From VRUE01 sp963753585 (GTDB lineage: Bacteria > Actinomycetota > Thermoleophilia > Solirubrobacterales > 70-9), in NCBI GenBank assembly GCA_963753585.1, contig CAVWCU010000001.1, positions 868,001 to 932,000 of the forward strand: DNA of 64,000 nt, in the 5' to 3' direction. This document shows, one piece after another, positions 1 to 8,507 of the stretch (its first letter is position 1; each line of letters opens with the position of its first letter). A program made the translations under genes and the position numbers. The notes beneath the pieces were generated by a model. The model was not told the DNA's origin. It worked only from the letters and a program-made list of their open reading frames with translations, and searched no databases.

Positions 1-955
1 CGAGCGGAAAACGCGGTACGCCGGGGAAGGCAACCGACAGATTGCCGCCCCAGGCTTTCGTCCCGTCGGCGGTGGCGACGTAGTGGCCGGCGTGGGCGAA
101 GGGGCGGGACGGGTCCAGCTTGGCCGCCGTCAACGCTTCGTTCTGGGCGAAGGAGCGAGACGGCGCCATTGCCATCGCGTACCGCACCACGGCCATCTCC
201 CCCCTGCTCTCTTCCCTAATCGCGAAGTAGAGGGCCCTCGCGCCGACCTGGAAGGCGAGGAACTCCGTGGCGGCGAGCGCCTCCCGCTGGCCCGCCTGCA
301 GAACATTGAAGGAGAAACCGGGTCCGCTCCCAACCGGACGGGCATATCGCTTCGCGGATGCGCGACGTGGGCCCCGCGAGGCACAGTGCAGGCGAAGCGG
401 GCTTCGGATTCGCCCTTTCACCCGGTGTGCGCGCACGGCAACGTAGCGTCCCTCGCCGGTGAAGCGAACCCTGCCGACAAAGACGCCGAGGCGGCTCGTA
501 AACCGGTGCGCACCCCTGCAGCGCCGGCGCCGAGGGGACTTCACGATCCGACCGGACGGCCGGAACCGCACCGCGATCCTGCCGAGGCCGGCAAAGGAGG
601 CCTCGATCCGCCGCGTCGTCACGGTGCCGCGGGCGACGTACATGCTGACAGCCATGCCCTGCCGCCGGAACCTCTTGCGACCCGATCCGGGGCCCCGGTG
701 CTTCCGGACGATCACGCCCACGATGTCGTCGATCGCGACCACGGAAAGGTCATAGCCCTGCCGCGTCTGGATCTGGAAACGCGATTCCCAGGAGCGCCGG
801 GGCTTTGGGGCGTCCACGCGAGCGCGCACGAGCGCGCGAAACTTCTTCGGCACGGCAGCCGGTATGTCTAGAGGGCTGGCCAGGGACGCCGGCGGGGCCG
901 CGAGGAGGGCCGTCGCCAGGAAGGGCACGCAGAGCCAGCGGGAGCGGCCGTTCAT
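1..955 (-). CDS. Secreted hypothetical protein, cut by the left window edge
   Basis: Reading the minus strand from ATG at 955 gives an open frame of about 318 codons with no stop before the edge, so the C-terminus is missing. The first ~26 residues are a signal peptide: basic start (MNGRSR), hydrophobic core, then an ASLA-type cleavage region. The mature part is very rich in Arg, with no catalytic motif I recognise. Its ATG overlaps the TGA of the upstream protease gene by 4 nt (ATGA), which supports both the start and joint translation with the protease. The antisense frames here lack such features. Function unknown; an exported partner of the protease is only a guess from position. Confidence 0.7.
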   Translation of the reverse strand, partial: MNGRSRWLCVPFLATALLAAPPASLASPLDIPAAVPKKFRALVRARVDAPKPRRSWESRFQIQTRQGYDLSVVAIDDIVGVIVRKHRGPGSGRKRFRRQGMAVSMYVARGTVTTRRIEASFAGLGRIAVRFRPSGRIVKSPRRRRCRGAHRFTSRLGVFVGRVRFTGEGRYVAVRAHRVKGRIRSPLRLHCASRGPRRASAKRYARPVGSGPGFSFNVLQAGQREALAATEFLAFQVGARALYFAIREESRGEMAVVRYAMAMAPSRSFAQNEALTAAKLDPSRPFAHAGHYVATADGTKAWGGNLSVAFPGVPRFPL

Positions 956-1953
956 CCGACCTTCCCCGCCCGCCTGAACAGCCGTCCGACTTCCTTGCCG
1001 AAGTAAGGGCCGAAGTCCGTCGCAGGGTTGTCCGCGTAGCCGTAGCTGGTGACGCTGTTGAGGATCTCGTTGCCGATCGTCCACCCCCCGCCCGAGGCAC
1101 CACCGGTGACGTCGCACTCGGCGGCGAGGTTGAGCGGGCCGGGAGAGAGGATCGAGAACACATCATGGCCGAGGAACGGGGTGTCGGTGCAGACGCTCTG
1201 CGTTTCGCCGTTGAAGGGCGGTTCCGCTGAGTAGCCGTGGATGTCGAATACCTGCCTCGGCTCGAGGCTCCAGGCGATCCCGGTGCCGCCGACTGCCTCG
1301 GCGAGACGCTCACCGCGTCCATTGCGCGAGACGACGGCCGCGCCGACGTCGTAGTTCTGGCTGGCCGTCGTGCGCCAGCGCCGGGTCGTGTCGATCCACT
1401 TCGCCGGAAAAACCCCAAAGGGGCGCTGCCCGTACCGATAACCGGGCACGAACACCCAGCGGAAGTCGATCCAGTTGCCGCGACGGCCGCCCGTGTGTAC
1501 GCAGTGCGCTGCCGTCATGACCACGCTGAAGTTGGGGGCGTTGACCGAGGTGCCCGAGCAGCGGCCGAGGCCGAACGGGGTCACGAGGAAGACGACCCCG
1601 TGCTGGCGGGTCGTCGGGGCCGTGGAATCGGGAACCGTTTCGGATTTCGAGCTCGCCGTGGCCGCCCCGCTCGGCCCCAGCGGCGGGTAGACGTGCGGGG
1701 CGCCGGCCTCCAACCCCGCCGGTCGCTGCCGGAGCTCGATCACGGGCTGCTTTGGCACCCGCACGTCGAGCGGCTTCGCCCGCCTCATCCGGTCGGCGGT
1801 CCAGAACGCGGCCGCATCCTGGGCCGTTGCCGGCGTGACGGCCGCAGCAGCGGCGGTCTGGGGTGCCCCAGCACCCGTACCGAGCCAGGCAATGGCTGTT
1901 CCCAGCGCGATTCCCGCGCACAACCGACGCATCCCCCAGCCAAATGCGCTCAT
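952..1953 (-). CDS. Secreted trypsin-like serine protease
   Basis: Predicted S1-fold serine endopeptidase of 333 residues. The catalytic triad is visible: His150 in TAAHC, Asp202 in NYDVG and Ser287 in GGASGGGW. Residues 1-38 form a hydrophobic export signal, and about 90 residues of low complexity follow, perhaps a propeptide. A longer frame reaches an ATG at 2058 but would run through the tRNA-Cys gene, so I chose the ATG at 1953, which lies just before the signal peptide; ATG at 1932 is also possible. The gene ends in a 4-nt overlap with the next exported protein. Substrate unknown; it should act outside the membrane. Confidence 0.8.
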   Translation of the reverse strand: MSAFGWGMRRLCAGIALGTAIAWLGTGAGAPQTAAAAAVTPATAQDAAAFWTADRMRRAKPLDVRVPKQPVIELRQRPAGLEAGAPHVYPPLGPSGAATASSKSETVPDSTAPTTRQHGVVFLVTPFGLGRCSGTSVNAPNFSVVMTAAHCVHTGGRRGNWIDFRWVFVPGYRYGQRPFGVFPAKWIDTTRRWRTTASQNYDVGAAVVSRNGRGERLAEAVGGTGIAWSLEPRQVFDIHGYSAEPPFNGETQSVCTDTPFLGHDVFSILSPGPLNLAAECDVTGGASGGGWTIGNEILNSVTSYGYADNPATDFGPYFGKEVGRLFRRAGKVG

Positions 1954-2001
1954 CAGGAGAAGTCTACTTGTGCGCAATGGCGAGTACCCATCGATGAAAA
2001 G

Positions 2002-2072
2002 AGGCGCCCACCGGAATCGAACCGGTGTAAACGGCTTTGCAGGCCGCTGCGTAGCCACTCCGCCAGGGCGCC
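2002..2072 (-). tRNA. tRNA-Cys (GCA)
   Basis: Full cloverleaf on the minus strand: acceptor GGCGCCC pairs with GGGCGCC, the anticodon loop is CTGCAAA (anticodon GCA), the T arm is CACCG/CGGTG and the discriminator base is U73, the bacterial cysteine identity base. CCA is not encoded. Confidence 0.95.
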
Positions 2073-2127
2073 AGAGGGATGAAGGGTAGCGGCGCGAGGT
2101 TTGAGCTCGTTGCGCCAGGCGACTGCT

Positions 2128-2883
2128 CTATGCGGCTCGCTGCTCAGGGCCCAGGTCGTCGTCTACGTCGAGGATCAGGTTGTCCTCTGCTGTGCGGCGG
2201 ACCTGGAAGTCAAGTGGCGAGCGCTCCTCCAGCTCCCGGAGGAGTTCGACCGGTTCGTCGAGGTGCATCGAGATCGTCGCCCGGCCCTCGGAGAAACGCT
2301 CGACCGAGATCTCCGAGGTGCCGTTGATCTGCCCCGCGGCATCCTCGAAGCCGACCAGCTGGGAGAAGTCGTCGAATGGGCCGATCTCGACCCTGACGAT
2401 TCCCTCGTAGAGGCCCTGGGCCGCACGCTCGATCTCGCTGTTTCCGTGGCCGCTCTTCCCCCCGGCGGCGCTGGTTGCGCCCGCCTGGGCCTCGGTCAGC
2501 TCCTGGGCCCGCCGGCCGACCTCGACCGCCTCTCGCAGCGCCTTCATCCGGATCCGGGTCGCCTGGCCGCGTGCCTGGGACTGGATCTCCTCCAGTCTCG
2601 AAGAGACCGACTCCAGCGAGGCGAGGCGGCGATCCTGCTGTTCGCTCGCCTCCGCGAGCTGCCCGCGTAGGCCACGGATCTCGCGCTCGCGCTCGATCAC
2701 CATCGCCGAGAGGGAGGCGAGCTCCTCTTCCGCCGTGGCGGCAGACTCGGCAGCTTCTCGCCAACGCGTCAGCGCATCCTCGGCACCGTGCTCCAGCGCC
2801 CAGCTTCGTGCGTCCCACGCCGCCAGCGCCGCATCCACGTCGGAGCGGCGATAGCCGAAAAACGCCCTCCTGAAGCTACCCAT
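2128..2883 (-). CDS. DivIVA-like coiled-coil protein
   Basis: About 251 residues. The N-terminus (FRRAFFGYRRSDVDAALA) matches the short DivIVA N-terminal motif that binds curved membrane and precedes a coiled coil. A long Glu/Arg/Ala-rich helical stretch follows at about residues 35-130 with clear heptad character, then a mixed domain ending in an acidic ILDVDDDLG tail. I chose ATG at 2883, which puts the DivIVA motif at the extreme N-terminus and overlaps rsfS by 8 nt; an in-frame ATG at 2916 would add 11 residues. It is the last gene of the obgE-proBA-nadD-rsfS run. A role in polar growth or division is inferred from the motif only. Confidence 0.6.
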   Translation of the reverse strand: MGSFRRAFFGYRRSDVDAALAAWDARSWALEHGAEDALTRWREAAESAATAEEELASLSAMVIEREREIRGLRGQLAEASEQQDRRLASLESVSSRLEEIQSQARGQATRIRMKALREAVEVGRRAQELTEAQAGATSAAGGKSGHGNSEIERAAQGLYEGIVRVEIGPFDDFSQLVGFEDAAGQINGTSEISVERFSEGRATISMHLDEPVELLRELEERSPLDFQVRRTAEDNLILDVDDDLGPEQRAA

Positions 2884-3292
2884 GCGCGGCACCGTAGAGG
2901 TGCCCTCGGACGCCATCCTGCGCCGCCTGCAGATCGACCCGCGGCGCCTCGCGCCAGAGGTCCTCGAGCTGGTATCGCTGCCGTGCCTCCTCGGTGAACA
3001 CGTGCAGGACGCAGTCGAGGTAGTCGAGGACGATCCAGCCGGCGGCCTCCGCCGCCTCGGCCCCCGCCGGGAGCAGGCCGCCGTCCTGCTTCAGCCGCAG
3101 CTTCGCCTCGTCGGCGATCGCCCGTGCCTGGCGCTCGTTACCCGCCGTGCAGATGACCAGGAAGTCCGTGTAGGCGACGAGCTTGCGCATGTCGAGGACG
3201 ACGATCTCCCTCGCCGCTTTGGAGTCGGCCAGCTCCGCGAGCCGCTGGGCCAGCGCCTCGGAGCGCACGACTTTGCCCTGCTCGGCGCTCAC
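2876..3292 (-). CDS. rsfS: Ribosomal silencing factor RsfS
   Basis: 138 residues, usual length for the RsfS/Iojap family, which binds ribosomal protein L14 (uL14) and blocks joining of the 50S and 30S subunits when nutrients are short. Recognisable family blocks are VVLDMRKLVAYTDFLVICTA near residues 30-50, RQARAIADE, and the C-terminal GWIVLDYLDCVLHVF block. It starts with GTG at 3292, overlapping the nadD stop as GTGA. nadD-rsfS adjacency is a common bacterial arrangement and supports both assignments. Confidence 0.95.
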   Translation of the reverse strand: MSAEQGKVVRSEALAQRLAELADSKAAREIVVLDMRKLVAYTDFLVICTAGNERQARAIADEAKLRLKQDGGLLPAGAEAAEAAGWIVLDYLDCVLHVFTEEARQRYQLEDLWREAPRVDLQAAQDGVRGHLYGAAHG

Positions 3293-3900
3293 CGGTAGAT
3301 GCCCTTCTCTTCGATGAACCGAGCCACCGACTCGGGCACCAGGTAGCGCAGCGGCCTCCCCGCGGCAGCCCGCTCCCGAACTGAGGAGGAGGAGACGCCG
3401 AACTGCGGCATCTCCAGCATCGTCGCCCCGCCCTCGGCGCCGAGGCTGCGCATCACGGCGGCGACCTCGGCCTCGGAGACCCCTGCGCGCCGGGCGACCG
3501 CGAGGCGGGCCAGCTCGGTCACCCGGCCGGGCTCGCGCCAGCTCTCCAGTCCGACCGCGGCGTCCGCCCCCATCACGAAGACCAGCTCCCTGTCGCCACG
3601 TTCTTCTGCAAGCAACTCCAAGGTCTCATACGTGTAGGACGGCCCGTCGCGCTCGACCTCGAGGGTGGAGACCGAGAAGCGCGAGTCGTCGGCGGCGGCA
3701 AGGCGGGTCATCGCCAGCCGTAGCTCGCGACCGGGGTCGTCGGCGATCCGCTTGTGGGGCGCCTCGCCGGTCGGGACCAGGACGACCTCCTCGAGGCCGA
3801 GCTGCCAGAGCGCCTCCTGGGCAAGGGCGAGATGGCCGAGGTGCGGCGGGTTGAACGCCGAGCCAAGGACGCCGATGCCGCCGGCGGAGGGGCTACTCAC
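3289..3900 (-). CDS. nadD: Nicotinate-nucleotide adenylyltransferase
   Basis: 203 residues. NadD transfers AMP from ATP to nicotinate mononucleotide, the penultimate step of NAD synthesis. The nucleotidyltransferase signature GSAFNPPHLGH sits at residues ~13-23 and the late SSSSVRER motif corresponds to the ISSTxxR ATP-binding motif. The start is GTG at 3900, inside the end of proA (8-nt overlap), and the stop overlaps rsfS. Coupling suggests co-translation with the proline genes. Confidence 0.95.
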   Translation of the reverse strand: MSSPSAGGIGVLGSAFNPPHLGHLALAQEALWQLGLEEVVLVPTGEAPHKRIADDPGRELRLAMTRLAAADDSRFSVSTLEVERDGPSYTYETLELLAEERGDRELVFVMGADAAVGLESWREPGRVTELARLAVARRAGVSEAEVAAVMRSLGAEGGATMLEMPQFGVSSSSVRERAAAGRPLRYLVPESVARFIEEKGIYR

Positions 3901-5158
3901 GTACTTGGCCGTCGCCGTGGACGACGTACTTGTAGGTCGTCAGCTCGCGCAACCCGATCGGACCACGGGCGTGCAGCTTCTGGGTCGAGTTGCCGATCTC
4001 CGCGCCCATCCCAAACTCGAAGCCGTCGGTGAAGCGAGTCGAGGCGTTGGTGTAAACGACGGCTGCGTCGACGCCGGCGCTGAAGCGGGCCGAAGCTTCC
4101 TCAGACGAGGTGACGATTGCCTCGGAATGGCTGGTGCCGTGATCGTTGACGTGCTCGACGGCCTCCTCGAGGGAATCGACCACGCCCACCACCATCTTCA
4201 GGTCGAGGAACTCGGTTCCCCAGTCGGCGTCCTCGGCGACGCCGACCTCGACGCCTCCGCTCAACTCGCGCGCACGCTCGTCACCGACCAGCTCGACCCC
4301 GGCATCGTGGAGATCGCTGAGAACCCCGGGCAGGAAATCCGCCGCGACGGCCGCGTCGACCAGCAGCGTCTCGGCCGCGTTGCAAACGCCCGGCCGCTGC
4401 ACCTTCGCGTTGTAGGCGATCCGCCGCGCCATCTCCAGGTCGGCGTCGGCGTGCACGTAGACGTGGCAGTTGCCGGCGGCGGCGTAGATCACGGGTACGG
4501 TCGCGACGTTCTTGAGCGCGTTCTTCAGGCCTTCCCCTCCACGTGGGATCAGCAGGTCGACCAAGCCCTCCTGGGTCGCCAGCTCTGCCAGGCTCTCACG
4601 ACCGCCGCCGGCAACCAGCAGCGCGGCATCCTCGGGCAGCTCAGCCTCCGCAAGCGCCTCGCGCACAACCGCGGCGAGCGCGCCATTAGATCGCTCCGCG
4701 TAGCTCGACCCCCGCAGCACGATCGCGTTGCCGCTCTTGATCGTCAGCGCTGCGCAGTCGATCGTCACGTTGGGCCGCGCCTCGTAGACCACGGCGACGA
4801 CACCCAGCGGCACCCGGACCTTGCGTAGCTCCAGTCCGCTGATCAGCCTCTTCCGCTCCAGCTCGTCCCCCACCGGGTCCTCGAGCGCGGCAACCGTCCT
4901 CACCCCTTCGGCCATCGCGGCAACCCGCTCCTCGGTGAGCGTCAGCCGGTCCCGCAGCGCCTGCGTCAGCCCAGCCGCCCGCTCGTCGGCCAGATCCGCC
5001 GCGTTCGCCTCGAGAATCTCGGCCTTCCGCTCGCCAAGCAGCCGCGCGGTCGCCTCCAGCGCGGCGTCCTTGGTCGCGGTCGGTGCGCCCGCCAGCTCCC
5101 GGGCAGCTCGGCGGGCGGCGATGCAGCTCTCCTCAACCGTTTTCGTCGTGACGGCCAT
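3893..5158 (-). CDS. proA: Glutamate-5-semialdehyde dehydrogenase
   Basis: 421 residues, typical for ProA. It reduces glutamyl-5-phosphate with NADPH to glutamate-5-semialdehyde in proline synthesis. The catalytic cysteine lies in RPGVCNAAETLL; the aldehyde-dehydrogenase block VYEARPNVTID and the C-terminal GPIGLRELTTYKYVV are characteristic. The ATG at 5158 follows proB by 35 nt, a spacer that holds a small hairpin (5177-5196). It acts with the proB product encoded just upstream. Confidence 0.96.
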   Translation of the reverse strand: MAVTTKTVEESCIAARRAARELAGAPTATKDAALEATARLLGERKAEILEANAADLADERAAGLTQALRDRLTLTEERVAAMAEGVRTVAALEDPVGDELERKRLISGLELRKVRVPLGVVAVVYEARPNVTIDCAALTIKSGNAIVLRGSSYAERSNGALAAVVREALAEAELPEDAALLVAGGGRESLAELATQEGLVDLLIPRGGEGLKNALKNVATVPVIYAAAGNCHVYVHADADLEMARRIAYNAKVQRPGVCNAAETLLVDAAVAADFLPGVLSDLHDAGVELVGDERARELSGGVEVGVAEDADWGTEFLDLKMVVGVVDSLEEAVEHVNDHGTSHSEAIVTSSEEASARFSAGVDAAVVYTNASTRFTDGFEFGMGAEIGNSTQKLHARGPIGLRELTTYKYVVHGDGQVRE

Positions 5159-5176
5159 GACCGCTAAGGGTAGCCA

Positions 5177-5196
5177 TGAGGGCCGGGAGGCCCTCA
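5177..5196 (-). promoter_or_regulatory. Hairpin in the proB-proA spacer
   Basis: A perfect 8-bp stem (TGAGGGCC/GGCCCTCA) with a 4-nt loop overlaps the proB stop codon and lies before proA. No U-run follows. It could tune proA expression or mRNA processing; too short to say more. Confidence 0.4.
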
Positions 5197-6282
5197 GACC
5201 AACACGAACCTGTCTCGGTGGATGACCTCATCCGCCGCATGTGGAAGCAGTTCCCGAACCTCCGCGCTTTTCAGCCCCATGACCCGTCCCAGCTCGGCTG
5301 AGGAGTAGTCGACGATCCCCTTGCCGACGGTCGACCCATTCACAGCGACATCGACCGCATCACCCGCCTTGAAGTCGCCCTCCACCGCGGTGATCCCGAC
5401 CGGCAGGAGACTCGACCCACTCTCCCGCAGCACCCGGGCCGCGCCCTCGTCCACGACGAGCGTCCCGCGCGCGGGCTTCGCGTACTTGAGCCACAGCTTG
5501 AAGCTCGAAGCGCGCGTGGCGTTCGCCGCGAAGCGGGTGCCGACCGACTCGCCACCCGCCGCCGCGACGAGCGTGCCCCCGCTCGTGCCGTTGCAAATGA
5601 CTGCCGGGACTCCCGACTCGCTGGCCATCTCCGCTGCCGCGACCTTGCTGCGCATGCCGCCCGAGCCGAAGACCGAGGTGCGGTCGCCGATCTGCATACC
5701 TTCCAGCTCGGCGAAATCGGCTACCTCGGCGATCAGCTGGGCCTCTGGATCTGCCGCCGGGTCGGCGGTGAAGACACCGTCCGTATTCGTCAGCAACACA
5801 AGCAGCCGAGCGTCGAGCAGGATCGCCACCTGGGCGGCGAGGAAGTCGTTGTCGCCGAAGGTGATCTCGTCGGTGGCGGTGGTGTCGTTCTCGTTGACGA
5901 CCGGCACCACGCCCCACTCGATCAGCCGCCGCAGCGTCTGGCGCGCATTCAGGTAGTTGGTGCGGGCCCCGATGTCGGCTGCGGTCAGCAACACCTGGGC
6001 GGCGCGAGTCCCGTGCTCGGCAAGCCGGCCCTCGTAGGCACGGAAGAGGTCGCCCTGGCCCACCGCCGAGGCAGCCTGCAGCTCGTCCATCGAGCGCGGG
6101 CGCACCTCCATCCCCATCAGCCGCATGCCACGGGCGATCGCCCCGGAGGTGACCATTACCACCCGCTCCCCGCTCTTCTCGAGCGAAGAAACCTGCTCGC
6201 AGACCGAGTCGAGGACGTCGATGCGCAAGGAGCCGTCGTCGGCGGCGACGATCGAGGAGCCGAGCTTGACTATGAGCGTCAT
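5194..6282 (-). CDS. proB: Glutamate 5-kinase
   Basis: 362 residues with the two-domain layout of many bacterial ProB proteins: an amino-acid-kinase domain (VKLGSSIVA at the N-terminus, VVNENDTTATDEITFGDND in the middle) and a C-terminal PUA domain (about residues 275-355, with KGIVDYSSAELGRVMG). It phosphorylates glutamate, the first and feedback-controlled step to proline. The ATG overlaps the stop of the toxin-like gene upstream (ATGA), so proB is translationally coupled to a PIN-domain gene, an unusual neighbour. Confidence 0.96.
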   Translation of the reverse strand: MTLIVKLGSSIVAADDGSLRIDVLDSVCEQVSSLEKSGERVVMVTSGAIARGMRLMGMEVRPRSMDELQAASAVGQGDLFRAYEGRLAEHGTRAAQVLLTAADIGARTNYLNARQTLRRLIEWGVVPVVNENDTTATDEITFGDNDFLAAQVAILLDARLLVLLTNTDGVFTADPAADPEAQLIAEVADFAELEGMQIGDRTSVFGSGGMRSKVAAAEMASESGVPAVICNGTSGGTLVAAAGGESVGTRFAANATRASSFKLWLKYAKPARGTLVVDEGAARVLRESGSSLLPVGITAVEGDFKAGDAVDVAVNGSTVGKGIVDYSSAELGRVMGLKSAEVRELLPHAADEVIHRDRFVLV

Positions 6283-6704
6283 GCGGGAGACGACCAGCGT
6301 AGCCCCGGGAAGCGGCCAAAGCCCTGGTCCGCCGTCACCAGCTCGCTACCGGACTCGATAGCGAGAGCGGCGAGATACGCGTCGGGGATGTCATTGCCCC
6401 GAGCGCCGATCGCGGCGCACAGATCGGTGAAGAGCTGCCAGTGGCGGGTTCCCGGGTTCACATGGATAGCGGCTGCATGGTCGCGCAGGACCTCGACGAA
6501 TCGGAGGGCTACCGGAAATGGAGTGGGATCGGAGAAGATGCGCCCGTTGGTGACCACTCGGAGAAATCCGGTGAGGCTCGCGTCGCACACCCCATAGCCG
6601 CGACCCGATTCCATCTCCTCGTTCAGCCAGGTGGAGAATTTCTCATGTTGGGAGAGATCCTTGCGGTGGGCATAGACAAGGGCATTGACGTCGGCGAGGA
6701 TCAC
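6279..6704 (-). CDS. VapC-like PIN-domain ribonuclease toxin
   Basis: 141 residues. The PIN nuclease layout is visible: MILADVNALVYAH at the N-terminus (first acidic residue), an acidic residue in DIPDAYLAA and the final SELVTADQGFGRFPGL block with another Asp. VapC toxins cut tRNA or rRNA and are held inactive by the cognate VapB. The GTG start overlaps the stop of the antitoxin gene (GTGA), and its own stop overlaps proB. Toxin identity is well supported by fold motifs plus the partner gene; the RNA target cannot be told from sequence. Confidence 0.88.
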   Translation of the reverse strand: MILADVNALVYAHRKDLSQHEKFSTWLNEEMESGRGYGVCDASLTGFLRVVTNGRIFSDPTPFPVALRFVEVLRDHAAAIHVNPGTRHWQLFTDLCAAIGARGNDIPDAYLAALAIESGSELVTADQGFGRFPGLRWSSPA

Positions 6705-6982
6705 GCAGCCGACCCATCGCCGGGACCGGTGGCGGTGGGCAGCTCGTCGTCCATCAGGTCTCTCAGGCTGCGGTTGTCGGTCAAGTCCACCCCGGCGCGC
6801 AGGCCCCCTTCGCCGTAGGTGGGAAGCTCGCGCAACATGGCGCTCCCCGCTCGCGACGGCCGGCTCGCGAGCCGCTCACGCAGCGACTCGTCGATCAACT
6901 GGGTGAAGGTGATGCCCAACTCCGCCGCGCGCGCCTTCGCGGTCCGAGCCAGGTCGTTCTCGAGCCGTACCGTCGTTCTCAT
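6701..6982 (-). CDS. VapB-like antitoxin
   Basis: About 93 residues. The N-terminus (MRTTVRLENDLARTAKARA) has the form of a ribbon-helix-helix DNA-binding domain; the C-terminal half (TDNRSLRDLMDDE) should wrap and block the toxin. I prefer the ATG at 6982 because a promoter-like sequence places the transcript start there; an in-frame ATG at 6994 adds four residues. As in other vapBC pairs it likely represses its own promoter, at the palindrome overlapping its start. Confidence 0.82.
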   Translation of the reverse strand: MRTTVRLENDLARTAKARAAELGITFTQLIDESLRERLASRPSRAGSAMLRELPTYGEGGLRAGVDLTDNRSLRDLMDDELPTATGPGDGSAA

Positions 6983-7018
6983 ATGTCGAAACATATCAAA
7001 TAAGCATCAATATGTCTA
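6981..7018 (-). promoter_or_regulatory. Putative leaderless vapBC promoter with palindromic operator
   Basis: On the minus strand, TAGACA (7018-7013) and TATGTT (6995-6990) are 17 bp apart, and the ATG at 6982 falls 7 nt after the -10 element, so the mRNA may begin at the start codon. The perfect 16-bp palindrome ATATGTCGAAACATAT (6981-6996) covers the -10 region, and a further ATATGTC half-site lies at 7010-7016. The -35 reuses the obgE stop codon. This fits autoregulation by the antitoxin. Confidence 0.55.
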
Positions 7019-8308
7019 AGGGTAAAGCTCGAACTCGTGCTCGCCGACGCGGACGTCGTCGCCGGGCTCGAAGCCCGCGGCGCGCAGGGCGGCGATGACG
7101 CCGATCTCGTTGAGGCGCTGCTCGAGATAGGCGAGCGCCTCTTCGTTCTTGATGTCGTGGCGCTCGAAGAGCAGCTCGACGCCGCGACCGGTGACGCGAT
7201 AGGCGCCGTCTTCCTCGCGCTGCACCGAGTAGCCGCCTTCGCCCACCGGCCGGTAGACGCGATGCTCAGCCTCGAATTCGGCGGGCTGCCGGGGGGCGCG
7301 GTCCGGCCGGGCCGGAGTCGTCTCGGGCAACGAGGAGAGGATGCGAGCACGCAGCTCCTCCAGGCCCTCGCCAGTGGCCGAGGAGACCGAGAGCACGCCG
7401 AGGCCGTCCTCCCCAGTCCGCCGCCGCCACTCGGCCAGAGCCGCCTCGACCTCCTCCTGAGGCAGCAGGTCCCGCTTCGAGAGCACGACCAGCTCCGGCA
7501 GCCGGTCCAGTCCCGCCCCGTAGGAGGAAAGCTCTGACCGGACTGCCTCGTAGTTCGTCTCGGGGTCGCCCTCCAGAGGCGCCAGCTCGACCAGGTGCAC
7601 GAGCATCGCGCAGCGCTCGACGTGGGCGAGGAACTCATGACCGAGCCCCGCCCCCTCCGCCGCGCCTTCGATCAGGCCCGGGATGTCGGCGACGATCGCT
7701 TGCCGCTCATCGCTCTCGATCGTCCCCAGCACCGGCGACAGCGTCGTGAACGGGTAGTCGGCGACCTTCGGCGCCGCCCGCGTAAGCCTCCCCAGCAACG
7801 ACGACTTCCCCGCATTCGGCAATCCGATCAAGCCCACGTCCGCGAGCAGCTTCAGCCGCAGCTCGATCCACCCCTCCTCCCCACTCGTCCCGCCCTCGGC
7901 AAACCGAGGAGCCTGCCGCGTCGAGTTCGCAAACCGCTTGTTCCCATGCCCCCCACGCCCGCCATGGGCGACCACAGCCCGCTGCCCCGCCTCCAGGAGA
8001 TCAACCAAGCTCCCGTCAACCGATTCCGCCTGCGTCCCCGCCGGAACCAATATCTCCCTGTCATCGCCCCTGGCGCCATGGCGCTTCGAGCCTTCCCCAT
8101 GGGAACCCCTCCCCCCACGAAAGTGCTTGCTCCCCTTCAACGCCGCGAGGTCCCGCTTCGACGAGTCACACACAAGCACCACATCGCCACCGTGGCCCCC
8201 GTCCCCCCCGTCGGGCCCGCCTCGCGGCACATGAGCCTCCCGCCGAAACGAGATGCACCCGTTCCCACCGGCTCCGCCCTCGACCCAGATCTTGGCCTTG
8301 TCGTACAT
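7016..8308 (-). CDS. obgE: GTPase Obg
   Basis: 430 residues with the three-part Obg layout: glycine-rich Obg domain (1-158, starting MYDKAKIWVEGGAGGNGCISF), GTPase domain with P-loop GLPNAGKSS, switch DIPGLIEGA and SKRD specificity motif, then a C-terminal OCT domain (about 350-425). Obg binds the large ribosomal subunit and takes part in its assembly and in stress control. rplU-rpmA-obgE is a very common bacterial order. A large palindromic element separates it from rpmA. Confidence 0.97.
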   Translation of the reverse strand: MYDKAKIWVEGGAGGNGCISFRREAHVPRGGPDGGDGGHGGDVVLVCDSSKRDLAALKGSKHFRGGRGSHGEGSKRHGARGDDREILVPAGTQAESVDGSLVDLLEAGQRAVVAHGGRGGHGNKRFANSTRQAPRFAEGGTSGEEGWIELRLKLLADVGLIGLPNAGKSSLLGRLTRAAPKVADYPFTTLSPVLGTIESDERQAIVADIPGLIEGAAEGAGLGHEFLAHVERCAMLVHLVELAPLEGDPETNYEAVRSELSSYGAGLDRLPELVVLSKRDLLPQEEVEAALAEWRRRTGEDGLGVLSVSSATGEGLEELRARILSSLPETTPARPDRAPRQPAEFEAEHRVYRPVGEGGYSVQREEDGAYRVTGRGVELLFERHDIKNEEALAYLEQRLNEIGVIAALRAAGFEPGDDVRVGEHEFELYP

Positions 8309-8390
8309 GAGCTTTTCCCAGCGTAGTGGCGCGAAAGTCGGACTATCTACGAGCTTCGCGCCAGGCCGAAAGCATCTGAAGCTCGCAAAG

Positions 8391-8462
8391 AGGACCGGCT
8401 GCCTTTCTCAAAACACTCAAGCGCGGCTCCTGCCGCGCGTTTTGAGAAAGGCAGCCGGTCCT
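8391..8462 (-). repeat. Palindromic element, family A copy 1
   Basis: A 24-bp perfect inverted repeat (8391-8414 with 8439-8462) encloses a 6-nt unpaired ACTCAA (plus strand, 8415-8420) and a second 7-bp stem GCGCGGC/GCCGCGC with loop TCCT. The apical ~33 bp recurs in copy 2 near 31.85 kb, while the stem arms differ completely between copies yet stay self-complementary. Just beyond it, 8468-8502 contains a half copy (GCGCGTTTTGGGAGG and a GGGAGGG/CCCTCCC stem). It lies between rpmA and obgE. Confidence 0.8.
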
Positions 8463-8507
8463 CCCTTCTGCGCGTTTTGGGAGGGGGCGCCCGGCCCTCC
8501 CCACCAC

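Noticed and set aside
1954..2058. N-terminal extension of the serine protease to ATG 2058
   Set aside because: It would translate through the tRNA-Cys gene and places 35 residues before the signal peptide.
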